Below are positions 25,225-35,661 of a stretch of 64,000 nt of DNA, one piece after another. How positions within the stretch are numbered: the first letter of the stretch is position 1; the number at the start of each line of letters is the position of its first letter. Both the position numbers and the translations under genes were made by a program. Source of the stretch: an uncultured bacterium (GTDB lineage: Bacteria > Patescibacteriota > Gracilibacteria > Absconditabacterales > Absconditicoccaceae); assembly GCA_937872535.1 (NCBI GenBank), contig CALMTC010000011.1, positions 124,001 to 188,000 on the forward strand. Reading direction: 5' to 3'. The notes under the pieces are model-generated. The model did not search any database, was not told the DNA's origin, and worked only from the letters and a program-made list of their open reading frames with translations.

Positions 25225-26094
25225 ATGAAATCAGAAAATTTACTGCTAGAAGCCTATGAACAAGTATCAGAAGACGACAGGTTTGTAAGAATAACGACCT
25301 CAACTACTTTTTTGCATTCAATTATTTTTCTAATAATTGTTCTGAATAACATCAATTTTTTCATCAATAACACCACTGGAAAGTGAGTAGAAATGGGAAC
25401 AATTTTCAAATATATAAACTCTCTTTTTTTAGAAAGTTGATTTACTGGTGCATTTATAATTCTTCTCATCAGTTTAGCAGTAGGATATTTTTTACTATAT
25501 CCCATAGGAGAAGCGACTTTAATTTATTATTTAGATAACGATAAAAAAGACTCTCGATGATCATTTCTTAAATGACTCAATAAATTCTTTCTAATGTTTG
25601 AATTTATAGCAATGAATGGTATGGGATTTAACCTACTTTCATTTGGATTTATTACGATGAGAATCTATACAGCATGAGTTTTAGACAATCCATTTGTAAT
25701 CACAATTCTCTGAATATGGCTTACTATAATATTGTTTCTAACTTTTTTACGACCATATACCAAATTCATAATTGTCTTAGAAAACATGGAAGTAATGCCA
25801 GCAATAGGTAGAAGCATAGAATTAACAACAAAAAACATTAGCATGACTGTCAAATTTGTCATCATTTGACTACTTCTTCAACTAAGATTTATTATTAATA
25901 CAGCAATTATTGTACTAGTTCCTATAGGAATGATTTTCGTAGCAACAAGTCTAGACATAATAGACAAAACTATTTTTAATCCAATAATTTACGGTACAAC
26001 ATTACTTTTATTTCTGATAACTGCTTATATAAACGGTATAATAGAAGCTTTTTTCATAACATATCGATACAAACTTTACAAAAAAATAAGTTAA
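25225..26094 (+). CDS. Multi-pass membrane protein of unknown function
   Basis: 289 residues with about six hydrophobic segments (e.g. SIIFLIIVLNNINFFI, GAFIILLISLAVGYFLLY, FIINTAIIVLVPIGMIFV, YGTTLLLFLITAYI). Charged loops include YYLDNDKKDSWGSF. The layout resembles general membrane proteins of the DUF4013/YIP1 kind, but I cannot confirm a family. It starts 24 bases after the pseudouridine synthase stop, so they are probably cotranscribed. Confidence 0.8.
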
Positions 26095-26145
26095 AAATCG
26101 TTGCAATTAAGTTTTTTTTCAGTATATGAAAGCCATCCCTTAAAA

Positions 26146-26222
26146 GGGCCTGTAGCTCAGTTGGTCAGAGCAAGCGGCTCATAACCGCTGGGTCGTTGGT
26201 TCAAGTCCAACCAGGCCCACCA
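26146..26222 (+). tRNA. tRNA-Met(CAU), probably elongator
   Basis: Acceptor GGGCCTG / CAGGCCC, discriminator A, encoded CCA. Anticodon stem GCGG/CCGC with loop CTCATAA. The 1-72 pair is G-C and there is no run of three G-C pairs in the anticodon stem, so initiator type is unlikely. A CAU tRNA-Ile with modified C34 remains possible. Confidence 0.92.
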
Positions 26223-26284
26223 TTTCAGAAAAAACTATTGAAAAGTAAATAGTTTTAAGTATAAGAAAAATAGCCAGAAAAAAT

Positions 26285-26358
26285 GCAGGTGTAACTCAAT
26301 TGGCTAGAGTCACTGCCTTCCAAGCAGTTGGTTGCGAGTTCGAGTCTCGTCGCCTGCT
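26285..26358 (+). tRNA. tRNA-Gly(UCC)
   Basis: Acceptor GCAGGTG / CGCCTGC, discriminator T as usual for Gly. Anticodon loop CTTCCAA (TCC) on a CTGC/GCAG stem. CCA is not encoded. It reads GGA/GGG. A separate tRNA-Gly(UCA) should exist for UGA but I did not find a well-formed one here. Confidence 0.95.
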
Positions 26359-26406
26359 AATCAACTCATAACCAGAAATCTGCTCAACAGATTTTTTTTT
26401 AAATAT

Positions 26407-27150
26407 ATGAGCAATCAAATGTTACCAGAATCAATAAAACGAAAAATAACAGAAATTAAAGAATTTATAAATACTCTCTGAATACAACTCCCAAAAAATT
26501 TAAATCCTGACTTTCTTATAACAGTTTTTATTCATAAATCGTTTTCATCAGACTTCAAAGAGCCTATTACAAATAATGAAAGATTAGAGTTTTTATGAGA
26601 TTGAATCCTTGGCTGAATCATAAATAAATTATTATATAAAGAACTACCAAACGAAGAAGAAAGTACACTTACTTTGTATAAAATAGCATTAGTGAGAGAA
26701 GAAACATTAGCAAAAGCAGGAAAAGAAATTTGAATTCAAAATTATATTTTTTTAGGAAACGGTGAAGAAAAGTCGTGAGGAAGAGAAAAAGATGTCATTA
26801 TAGCTGATGCTGTAGAAGCTCTAATTTGATATATTTTTATAGAGATATGATATGAAGAAACAGAGTTTTTCGTAAAAGAATTTATTTTTAAGTTTTTTTC
26901 AGAAATAAAAACATTAAATACAAAAAGTTATAAGACTATTCTTCAAGAAAAGATTCAAAAACTCTATAAATTATTACCAGAATATAAAGATTTTGAATAC
27001 GAAAAAGATGAAAGATGAAACTGTATTGTTTACAAATCAGAATTGCGAATAAACAATGAAAAAAAAGCAGAATGATTCTGACAAAATAAGAAAAAAGCGC
27101 AAGAAGATGTAGCAAAAATACGAGTAAATAATCAAAATCGAACAGATTAA
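26407..27150 (+). CDS. rnc: Ribonuclease III
   Basis: 247 residues. The endonuclease domain has the signature NERLEFLGDGILGGIINKLL (two of its Gly are UGA) with the catalytic Glu/Asp set and DAVEALIGYIF. The C-terminal double-stranded RNA-binding domain ends GFGQNKKKAQEDVAK. It cuts double-stranded RNA in rRNA precursors and regulatory duplexes. It stands after two tRNA genes and before secF. Confidence 0.95.
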
Positions 27151-27226
27151 AGAAAAATAGCAAACATAATTGAAAACCAAAAATTTTTCAGTATAAGATC
27201 TAAGTTTATATCGTTTTTTATGTCAA

Positions 27227-28192
27227 ATGAAATCATGGAAATTTCCAATCATTAAAAGAAGTTTTTTATGGCTTACTTTAGGTTTAGTAGCTATAATTAC
27301 ATCATTGATAGCTCTCATTAATAACTTCAGACTATCAATTCAATTCACAGGAGGTATGGAAATAAAATATACTTCCAAAGAAGTAAAAGACATAAAAGAT
27401 GATCTAAAAATATTTTTAGGAGAATTGTGATATAAAGATATTACAATAAATCAAGAAAATTATGAAAGATATCAAAATATTCTCATAAAAACTGATGTTG
27501 AAAACGACAGCAAAGTAGCAGAATTATCAAAAAGCATTCAAAAATATCTTGTTGATAAAAAAGTAGTATCAGGCGAAAGTGAAATTCTAGAATCATCAAT
27601 AATCGGACCAAGTATTTGAGCTTATATGCAATCAAATGCAATCAAAGCACTAATATATGGAATGATTTTCCTATCAGTATATATGGTTATAGCATTCATA
27701 GGAATCAAAGATGTTATTTCTCCATGAGTTTTGGCTCTCATCACTATTATTACAATGCTTTTCGATATCATTATACCATCGTGAGCATATGGAATTCTGA
27801 TGTACTTCAACCAAACAATCCAAATAGATGTAATTTTCATCACAGCCATCTTAACTGTTATGTGATATAGTATTAATGACACGATTGTTATCTTCGATAG
27901 AATAAGAGAAAACATCATAATCAACCAAAAATCTCTCGTATCAGAAAAAATTACATACGGAAAAATATTTGAAGACTCTCTACGACAAACAATGAAAAGA
28001 TCTATCCTAACAGGATGAGGGACTATCATCGTAATCGTTACAATGTTCATATTTGGAGAAGGAATGATCAAAACATTTGCATTTACTATGTTTGCTTGAA
28101 TCTTATCAGGGACTTTCTCATCAATATTTATCGCAGCTCCTTTAGCCTACATAGTTTTAGGAAAAATGAGAAAAGAAAAAAACAAGTTCTAA
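27227..28192 (+). CDS. secF: Protein-export membrane protein SecF
   Basis: 321 residues. Six membrane segments; the first is followed by LSIQFTGGMEIKYTSKEV, as in SecF/SecD periplasmic starts. The conserved NDTIVIFDRIRENI lies between membrane helices 4 and 5. With SecD it uses the proton gradient to help protein release from SecYEG. secD is not next to it in this window, which is unusual. The chosen ATG begins MKSWKFPIIKRSF; an ATG 7 bases upstream is in another frame. Confidence 0.95.
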
Positions 28193-28197
28193 TAAAG

Positions 28198-28226
28198 AAA
28201 GCTCCGATTTACTTCGGAGTTTTTTT
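28198..28226 (+). terminator. Intrinsic terminator of secF
   Basis: Stem CTCCGA / TCGGAG followed by eight T, six bases after the stop. Confidence 0.85.
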
Positions 28227-28452
28227 GAAAAAATCTTTCCACAAATTTACAAGTTTTCAACATAAGTTCCCTAAAACCAAAACATATCATTAACAAAATT
28301 TTCAACATTATTTCCTCATAAAAAAATTATTATTCTGCCAAAAACATAAGTACAAAAACACTTTCAAAACATTCAACATTTTTATAAATTTTTCTCTTTA
28401 TTACTATAATTAAATTTTTTAAATAATTAAATAATACAATAAAAAACAAATA
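28227..28452. other. AT-rich intergenic region, possible replication-origin candidate
   Basis: 226 bases without a supported gene. It contains a CTTTCCACA sequence (two mismatches to the DnaA box TTATCCACA), an A/T-palindrome element at 28323-28339 (ending CTGC) and long A/T tracts. Base composition of the plus strand shifts near here (see findings). No DnaA-box cluster is evident, so the origin idea is weak. Confidence 0.25.
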
Positions 28453-29625
28453 ATGTGAAATATAACATTTACCTTCTTCTGAAGATACGACCATGAAAAA
28501 TGAATAACTATTCTCCTTCAAGCAATTGAAGAACTTTCTTTAGAACCAAAAAGTTTTTCAAAAATGGAATTTAATTTTTTTTGAAAATGAAGCTACATAG
28601 AAAAAATTAAAGCATTATCAAAGAAATTTCCCAATATCAAAGAACATGGACGAAAAGATCGTAATCATATAATAGATTTTTTGAAGAATAAAACAGATTA
28701 TACTATTATGCCTTCAGTTTTTTTAGAAACATTTTGAAAAACTTTTCTAGAATCTTGTGAAATAGGTGTCCCAGTTATTTGACTAAAAAAAGGTTGATCT
28801 GCTTCATTCATTCATGAAAACTTAGATATAAATGCTGAAAATAACGAAAAAATAAAAGAAAGGCTTATCACTATTATAAAAAAAATTTTAAGCAATGATT
28901 GATCATATAATAGAAAAATATATCATCAACGATCTCTAAATAAGGCCAAAAATTTTTCCCAGCAAGTTCGAATAGATAATTTTTATAGTTTTTTTCCAGA
29001 ATATAATCTTTGAAAATCTAAAATACTGCTCATTTCAGATTATAATTCAAACTTAGGATGAATAGAAAAATACCTTCAAGATACACAGAAAATTTTAATA
29101 CATCAGTGAATCAATACAAAAATCTTCTGACGACCACTTCCTACAGGACGATATACGAAATTTCTAAAATGATTATATCTCTGTCTATCATGACTAAATA
29201 TTGTCTACTTTGTCCAGCTTTACATGATTTTATTAAAAGAAAAAGCTAGTCATCTATGGTTTCATAGTACTCTTAGAGTAATTGGTCGATTTCCTATTTA
29301 CTTTTTATCAAAAAAACAAAAAATTCTGGTTACTTATCACGATCTTTGATATTTCCACCCTTTCCCAAGTCTCGTTGAACAAGAATCTCAAATACCAAGC
29401 GAGTTTTCTTTAAAATCATTTTTATCAGAAGCAAAGAATAAATCTTTACTGATAAAAGGGCTTGTCATACTTAAGTTTTTTTCTCTAAAGCTCATAAAAA
29501 ATCAATTACTAAGAAAAGCTGACTACCATATCGTTCCATCTGATTTTATGGTAAAATTTTTAGAAAAACAACGAAAAGTTCCAAAAGAAAAAATTATAGT
29601 TTTTCCTCATTGTTCTATACAATAA
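28453..29625 (+). CDS. Glycosyltransferase with halves in swapped order (circularly permuted GT4-like)
   Basis: 390 residues. The N-terminal part looks like the C-terminal, nucleotide-sugar-binding half of a GT4 enzyme: FFGRYDHEKGITILLQAIEE, then FFGKGSYIEKI, then the E-x7-E motif in PSVFLETFGKTFLESC followed by GVPVIG. After ~residue 190 comes what normally stands first: KILLISDYNSNLGGIEKYLQ, FHSTLRVIGWFPIYF, ILVTYHDLGYFHPFPS and YHIVPSDFMVKFLEKQ, ending VFPHCSIQ and stop. An in-frame TAA precedes the ATG, so no front half is missing upstream. It may be a true permutation or a fusion of two partial genes. Confidence 0.8.
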
Positions 29626-29632
29626 TTATAAG

Positions 29633-29653
29633 AAAAAGACTTATTGTAAAAAA
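29633..29653 (+). repeat. 21-base direct repeat, copy 1 (copy 2 at 32865-32885)
   Basis: A5-GACTTATTGT-A6. This copy precedes the photolyase gene; the second follows the pepF stop, so the pair brackets photolyase and pepF. It could also be a promoter-type sequence. Confidence 0.6.
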
Positions 29654-29675
29654 AGATTTATCTTTTGGGTTATAA

Positions 29676-31019
29676 ATGAAAAATTTTGAGAATAGTATCT
29701 TCCGATTTCGTCAGGATTTAAGGATTTTTGATAATTTATGATTACAAAGAGCAATAGAAAATTCGAAAACAGTAACTCCTCTCTTTATTTTTGATGAAGC
29801 TATCATAGCAAAGTCTCTCAAAAAAGATCCGAGACTTTGATTTTTGATCGAAGCGGTAGAAAAACTAGCTAAGGAGCTAGAAAGTAGATGATCTCACTTG
29901 ATAGTAAAATTTTGAAATCCCAGACTTATTGTACCAGAAATTGTAAAAGATACAAAATCAGATGCTATTTTTTGTTCAAAATCCTATTGAATTAATAGTA
30001 AAACCAGGGATATTTTCATCTCAAATCGAGCAAAGGAGCACTCAGTCTATTTTGAACAGGTAGAAGATTTTTTGCTAGTTCCACTAGCCAAAGTAGAACA
30101 AAGAAAAGTTTTTACGCCCTTTTTTAACAAGTGGATTCAGCATATTCCAGAAAACTACGATTTAGTTGAAAATAAAAATATTTTATCTAAAAAAATACCA
30201 GAAGATAACTGGAAAAAACAGTTAGAAAAAGCTATTTCTCAGATTGACTCCTGAAAAAATAAATACCGATCCATGGATTTTTCAGTTCAAAGACTGAAAG
30301 AATTTGATTTTACAAACTATGAAAATACCAGAAATTTCCCTTATGAAGATGGTTCTTCTAAACTTAGTCCTTATTTGAGATTTTGACTTTTATCAGTCAG
30401 AGAACTTTATAATACAGTGAAAAATAAGAGTCAGACTTATGTAAAAGAATTAGCTCGACGCGAATTTTGGCAGCACATAAATTATTATTTTCCAGAATCA
30501 AATGTTGTAGAATTTCAGGAAAAAAGGAGAAATTTAAAACGAGAAAATAACGAAAAATTTTTTGAAGCCTGGAAAAATTGAAAAACAGGGTACCCTATTA
30601 TTGATGCTGGTATGAGACAGCTCAAAGAAGAAAATCGAATTCACAATAGAGTCAGGATGATAGTTGCATCTTTTTTGACCAAGGACTTACTCATAGACCG
30701 AAGATGGTGAGAAAAGCACTTTGCAAACTACCTTATAGATTACGATGAAAATGTGAATATCGGAAATCGGCAACGATCAGCCTCTGTAGGAGCAGATCCC
30801 AAACCCATTAGGATTTTTTCACCAATTCTTCAATCTCAAAGATTTGATCCGCAGACTCATTATATCAAAAAATATATTCCTGAATTAAAAAATATTCTTC
30901 CTGGCTTGATTCATGATCCTACTCTCCATGATTTACCCTATGAAAAACCCATCATTATTCATAAAAATCAGCTTCCAAAAGCTAAAAATATGTATTATCA
31001 AAACAATACACTTTTTTAA
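29676..31019 (+). CDS. DNA photolyase
   Basis: 447 residues, cryptochrome/photolyase family. N-terminal [12 protein letters not shown] is the Rossmann start. The FAD-binding half carries [62 protein letters not shown] and [21 protein letters not shown]. Six recoded codons fall on invariant family tryptophans: CGA at 29703, 30456, 30636, 30699 and 30774, and CGG at 30768. This is the strongest evidence in the window for CGA/CGG=Trp. It repairs UV pyrimidine dimers with light, probably the class I CPD type. Confidence 0.97.
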
Positions 31020-31147
31020 AGAATCTAGTCATACATAGACAATGTCGACAAGTTTTAGACAATCTTTCATAGCAAAAAGAGTCTTGATTTTCAAAATAAA
31101 GATAAGCATACTCTCAGCGAGTAATAATTTTATCTTTTCAGTAAAAA

Positions 31148-32860
31148 ATGAAGAAACGAGCTTTTTTATCGGATACATTTAAATTAGAGGATCGAGCTTC
31201 TATCAGTATATTTTACGAAAAATTGCTTTTACAGCAAATTACTTCAAAAGAGCAAGCAGAAGAGCGAATTCATCAGAGAGATGAATTAGATTGTTTTCTT
31301 GATGAAGATTTTGCTAAAAGATATATAAAAAATAGTCGTTTTACTGATGACGAATCAGCAAAGCAGGAGTATATATTTTTTTTAGAAGAAATTTTACCAA
31401 AACGAGATATTGTATCAAATGAGTTAGATCAAAAAATACAAGAAAACAAAATTTTTTCCCAAATAGATCGAGAATGATTTCAAACTACATTAAAAACCAT
31501 CCATAGAGCTACCGAGCTTTTTAGAAAAGAAAATGTTGATTTGCAGACAGAAGATCAAAAGCTTGGTCAGCAATATAGCGAGATTATTGGCTCACAGTCT
31601 TGTGAAATAGATTGAGAAAATATGACTTTGCAAAAGGCATCTCAGCTTTTAGAAAAAAATGATAGAAGTTTGAGAAAAAGAGCCTACGAGGCTATCCAGT
31701 TAGCTCGCTTCCAAAATAAAGAAAAAATAGACAGTATTCTTGATCAGCTTATTCAAGTAAGGACAAAAATAGCTCAAAATGCATGATTTTCTAGCTTCAA
31801 AGACTACAAGTTTCAGCAAATGTGTAGATTTGACTATACTCAAAGAGATGTAGACACATTTCGTCAATCCATAAAAAAATACATTTCTCCACTGCTCAAA
31901 AAAATAGGAGAAAAAAGAAAAAAAAGTTTATGATTTGATACTCTAAAACCTTATGATCTTGAGGTAGATGTGCTTTGAAGAGAGCCGTTAAAGACTTTTG
32001 AAAACGAGAGAGATCTGATTGAAAAAACCAAACTAGTAATGTCAAAAATCGATCCAGAATTCGCAAACTACATAGACATTATGGACAAGTGAGATTTTTT
32101 TGATCTCGACACCAGAAAAGGAAAAGCATCGTGATGATACAACTATCCTCTTATGGTCACAGGAGTTCCCTTTATTTTCATGAATGCTACCAATAATTTA
32201 CAGGGCTTGATTACTATGGTCCATGAAGCTGGTCATGCGGTTCACACTTTTTTGACGAATAATCTACCAATCAGACAGCTTAGGAGTACTCCTTCTGAAA
32301 TAGCTGAGCTTGCTTCTATGAGTATGGAACTTTTAACTATGCCGTACCGAAGCTATTTTTTACCAAACTCAGAAGATCAGCAAAGAGCAAAAGAAGAAAA
32401 AATAGAGGAAATAGTTTCTACTTTTACTCGAATAGCTGTGATTGATGAGTTTCAGGGCCGACTTTATGATCATCCTTGACACAGTAGACAAGATAGACAT
32501 GAAAAATGGACAGAAATTTATAACTCTTATATGACTAATTCAGTAGATCGATCAGAATATGAGCATTACAAAGAGATTTTTTATCAAAAACAGTCACATA
32601 TTTTTAGCGTTCCATTCTATTATATTGAATATGCTATAGCTCAACTTGGTGCAATTTGAGTACGAATTTCTTCTCAATCTGATTACCCAAATACCATCAA
32701 AAACTATAAAGAAGCACTTTCTTATTGATATACGAAATCCATGAAAGAAATATACGAAAAAGCTTGATCAAAGTGCGATTTTTCAGATGAACATATCAAA
32801 AATATAGCACTATTTCTAGAAAAAATATACTTTCTTCATAAAAAAATAATTTTCTGATAA
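31148..32860 (+). CDS. pepF: Oligoendopeptidase F-type M3 metallopeptidase
   Basis: 570 residues. The zinc site HEAGHAVH starts at His359. Around it are GVPFIFMNATNN and IAELASMSMELLT, as in the M3B family. DEFQGWLYDHPGHSR and NSVDWSEYEHY carry CGA at positions that are Trp in relatives (FQHWIY, VDWSGYE). It is cytoplasmic and probably degrades peptides. It ends KKIIFG with a UGA glycine just before TAA. It shares the plus strand with photolyase, 128 bases downstream. Confidence 0.95.
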
Positions 32861-32899
32861 CCTAAAAAAGACTTATTGTAAAAAACGATAATTTAATTT

Positions 32900-33592
32900 T
32901 TAGCTAGAATTTCTCGCTATAACGAGCCCCCATATTTTCACCTTAGGAAAAAGTTTTTTAATGGGTTTAGCAGTTTCAATTAAAGTAGAACCAGTTGTAG
33001 TTATATCGTCAATCAGAATGATATTTTTTTGACTAATAAATAAGCTTTTCTGATTAATTTCAAAAGCTTCGTTAAGATTTATGAGCCTTTGTTGTCTTTT
33101 CAAACCAGCTTGTTTTTTTGTCCACCTAACTTTTTTACATACTTTAGCAAAAGGCAAGCCCAGCAACTGAGCTACTCATTGTGCTAGTAGTTCAGATTGA
33201 TTGTATCATCTAATAAATATTTTTTTAGTTCGATGGCTAGGTACAAAGCTCAGTAAAATTGATGTGTCATGAATGTCAAAGTATGTCGAGATTAAGTAAG
33301 ACAATTTTAGAGAAAAAAAGTGTGATATATCATAAGCACTCTTATATTTCAGATTTTTAATAAGTTTTTTTATGCTAGTATCATAAGAAAAAGCTACAAT
33401 AACTCATTCTATTATGTTGTTTCACTCTCTGAGACATTTTTTGCAGGTTTTATAATCGTCGGATTGTTTATGGCAAATGAGACAGTGCTCAGGATGAGGA
33501 GATAATCACTGAGTACATTTTTTGCATAAGTAGTCACCATTTTTCTCACAAATAACACATTTTTTCTCAAATAACCAATCGAGAAATTTCAT
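32900..33592 (-). CDS. comF: ComF-family phosphoribosyltransferase-like protein
   Basis: 230 residues. N-terminal zinc-finger cysteines (CVIC...CKKC, CLIC...CKKC) are followed by VPSHWTKKIFIRGYNQSELLA and the PRPP-binding loop IILIDDITTTGSTLIETA. In ComF relatives this protein supports DNA uptake in competence. ComEC is encoded 7 kb away. Minus strand, convergent with pepF. Confidence 0.93.
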
Positions 33593-33662
33593 TTTTATCA
33601 AATAGAGTAAAAAACCTCTATACTGCTATTTTCAAAGAAAAATAGAGACAAAAATAAGAAAA

Positions 33663-33701
33663 AAATTTCAACAAAAAAAATGGACAATATAGGACTCGAA
33701 C
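33663..33701. repeat. Duplicated 3' end of tRNA-Val (remnant copy)
   Basis: 39 bases identical to 33801-33839, which covers the tRNA-Val 3' part (T arm side and acceptor strand) plus 18 bases beyond it. The two copies are 138 bases apart. The unit between contains a 7-bp hairpin (CTCCGCA/TGCGGAG on the minus strand) and a stem AATCC/GGATT with loop TTTTCAAA, giving it a tRNA-like look without a canonical fold. It resembles an attL/attR pair left by insertion at a tRNA 3' end. Confidence 0.75.
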
Positions 33702-33818
33702 TGCCAGGATGTTGAAATCCTTTGAAAAAGGATTGGGAAACAGCCTGAGCACTCCGCAGAGAGAAAACGATTGCGGAGCTATCAAATAAGAAACAAAAAA
33801 AAATTTCAACAAAAAAAA

Positions 33819-33891
33819 TGGACAATATAGGACTCGAACCTATAACCCCTCCCACGTCAAGGGAGTGCTCTCGCCATTGAGCTAATTGTCC
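33819..33891 (-). tRNA. tRNA-Val(GAC)
   Basis: Acceptor GGACAAT / ATTGTCC, discriminator A. Anticodon stem CTCCC/GGGAG with loop TTGACGT (anticodon GAC). CCA is not encoded. Its 3' end is duplicated downstream (33663-33701). Confidence 0.95.
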
Positions 33892-34414
33892 AAACAAAAA
33901 CTTTATAAGTATGTGAGTAAAAAAATCAAGCAAAAAATGGCTTTTCACCTTTATTAAAAAAAACTAACGAAATATCCATTAGTTTGATGATTATTTTTGA
34001 TAAAAATTTTATGAAAAAGGCTATTTATAGAGTAGAAAAAAATTAATTTGATATAAATGATTTTTCGAGTGAAGTTTCTATTGAGAAGTGAGAAAATTTT
34101 TAAAAAAGTAATGAAGAAAAAAACTAAAAAAAATAATACTCAGATGTTTTTTAATATTTTCCAGAAATAAAACTTTAAAAAAAATATTTTTGAGAGAAAT
34201 TTAAAATAAATAAGATTTTAAAGAATACAATAAGTTATAATTTTATAAAAATTTTTATTCTATTTTCTTTTTCAGCTATTAAATTGTCTCGTTTTTTCAG
34301 GAATTTTTCTCTTCTCAAAAAATAATAAAATAGGTAAAATACAAAAAAATCGTTCAACTTGAAATGCTTGACTTTTTCACTACGCTAGTGTCAATTTAGT
34401 CATAAATAGACAAA
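33892..34414. other. AT-rich intergenic region before murG
   Basis: 523 bases with no supported gene. A weak hairpin AAACTAA/TTAGTTT (33961-33985) may be a terminator. Close to murG there is a nested inverted repeat: TTGAC...GTCAA enclosing CACTA-CGC-TAGTG (34369-34395), a possible operator. The rest is A/T tracts. Confidence 0.4.
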
Positions 34415-35524
34415 ATGAACACTCCAAAAAAGCAAGAAATTGTCGTAGTCGGTGGAGGGACAGGTTGACACATTTTTCCTGTCAAGACACTCATAGAATA
34501 CTTAGATAAGAACTGATATTTCGACAGAGAACTAGACACGATTTTTTGGCTAGGTTTGTCAAACTCTCTCGAACAAAAAGTCTGTCAAAGTCTCTGTCTA
34601 GATCGTGTAAAGTTCGTGTCTATAGCGTCATGAAAACGAAGAAGAGAATGAACGGTCATCTCTTTTTTCAGAAATGTAAAGGATTTTGCAATGCTACTTC
34701 GGGGTGTTATAATCTGTCTAAAATTTTTTCTAACTCATCCAAAAGTGTCAAAAATTTTCTGTAAAGGTGGATTTGTTTCGTTGCCAGTTGTGCTAGCTTG
34801 ATTTATTCTAAGAAAAAAAATTATAGTTCATGAATCAGACACTGTTAGTGGTCTAGCAAATAAGATTTGTTCTCGATTTGCCACTAAAACATTCACCGGT
34901 TTTGAGGGGGTCATCAAAAACGCACAGCCCATTGGTCAGATAATTTCTCCAGAACTTTTAGCCTCTTCTGACCCCAAAATAGAAATTGATACCAATAGAC
35001 AAACCATTACAAATTTTCTTGTTGTTGGAGGTTCTCAGTGATCTCAGAAGCTCTACGAAACATTGTGAGAAATTTTTTTAGAAAATACTATGTCAGCGGT
35101 TCATTTTTACATAATTTGAGGAACTCAAAATAATCATCTCAAAAGTTTTTTTTCTCAGTTTTCTTTTGTCTCATTTCTTGATTTTGTTTCTCAAAGCCAG
35201 ATGTGACAGCTTTGCCAGCTTTGTGATGTCTGAATTACTCGCTGATGAGCTACTTCTCTCGCAGAACAAAAACTTTTTTGAATGAAATTAATTATTGTTC
35301 CATTGCCCTATACTGGCTGAAATCACCAATATTTTAATGCTCTTTATTATGAAAAAAAGTACCAAGATATTCTCATTTCTCAGAATGATAGCTTAAAAAC
35401 TAATCTTCAAAAACAAATTCTTTCTCTCCAAAATTTCAAAAAAAATTCTCTGGCTACTGCTGAAATTATGGCAGAAATTAGTAAAGCTCCAGCAGAAATT
35501 AGCAAAGCTCTTTTTTCTTCTTAA
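34415..35524 (+). CDS. murG: UDP-GlcNAc:lipid II precursor N-acetylglucosaminyltransferase MurG
   Basis: 369 residues. N-terminal VVVGGGTGGHIFPVKTLIE is the glycine-rich loop, with UGA in GTGGH. IVHESDTVSGLANKI, LVVGGSQGSQKL, TRGGATSLAEQ and PLPYTGGNHQYFNA are the donor and acceptor signatures. It adds GlcNAc to lipid I on the inner membrane face, making lipid II for the penicillin-binding protein at 3.1 kb. It stands alone rather than in a dcw cluster. Confidence 0.96.
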
Positions 35525-35661
35525 AGTAAATTTCTTACTCACTGCTATTTTTACTCTAAAATGAGCTTAAAAACTAACTTAATAGTTTTTTCTTTTTTTT
35601 GTCCGTAGTTTTCATTTTTAAAAAAACTATAAGGCGGCCGTTTATAATATCAGCCAAAAAT

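Noticed and set aside
33681-33800. Functional tRNA-Gly(UCA)
   Set aside because: The hairpin loop has eight bases, and no 5' acceptor strand or D arm pairs with the 3' end, so I report it only as tRNA-like.
33598-33948. Minus-strand ORF of 116 codons across the tRNA-Val region
   Set aside because: It reads straight through tRNA-Val and its duplicate; the repeated protein segment SSPILSIFFVEIFF is simply the translated tRNA repeat.
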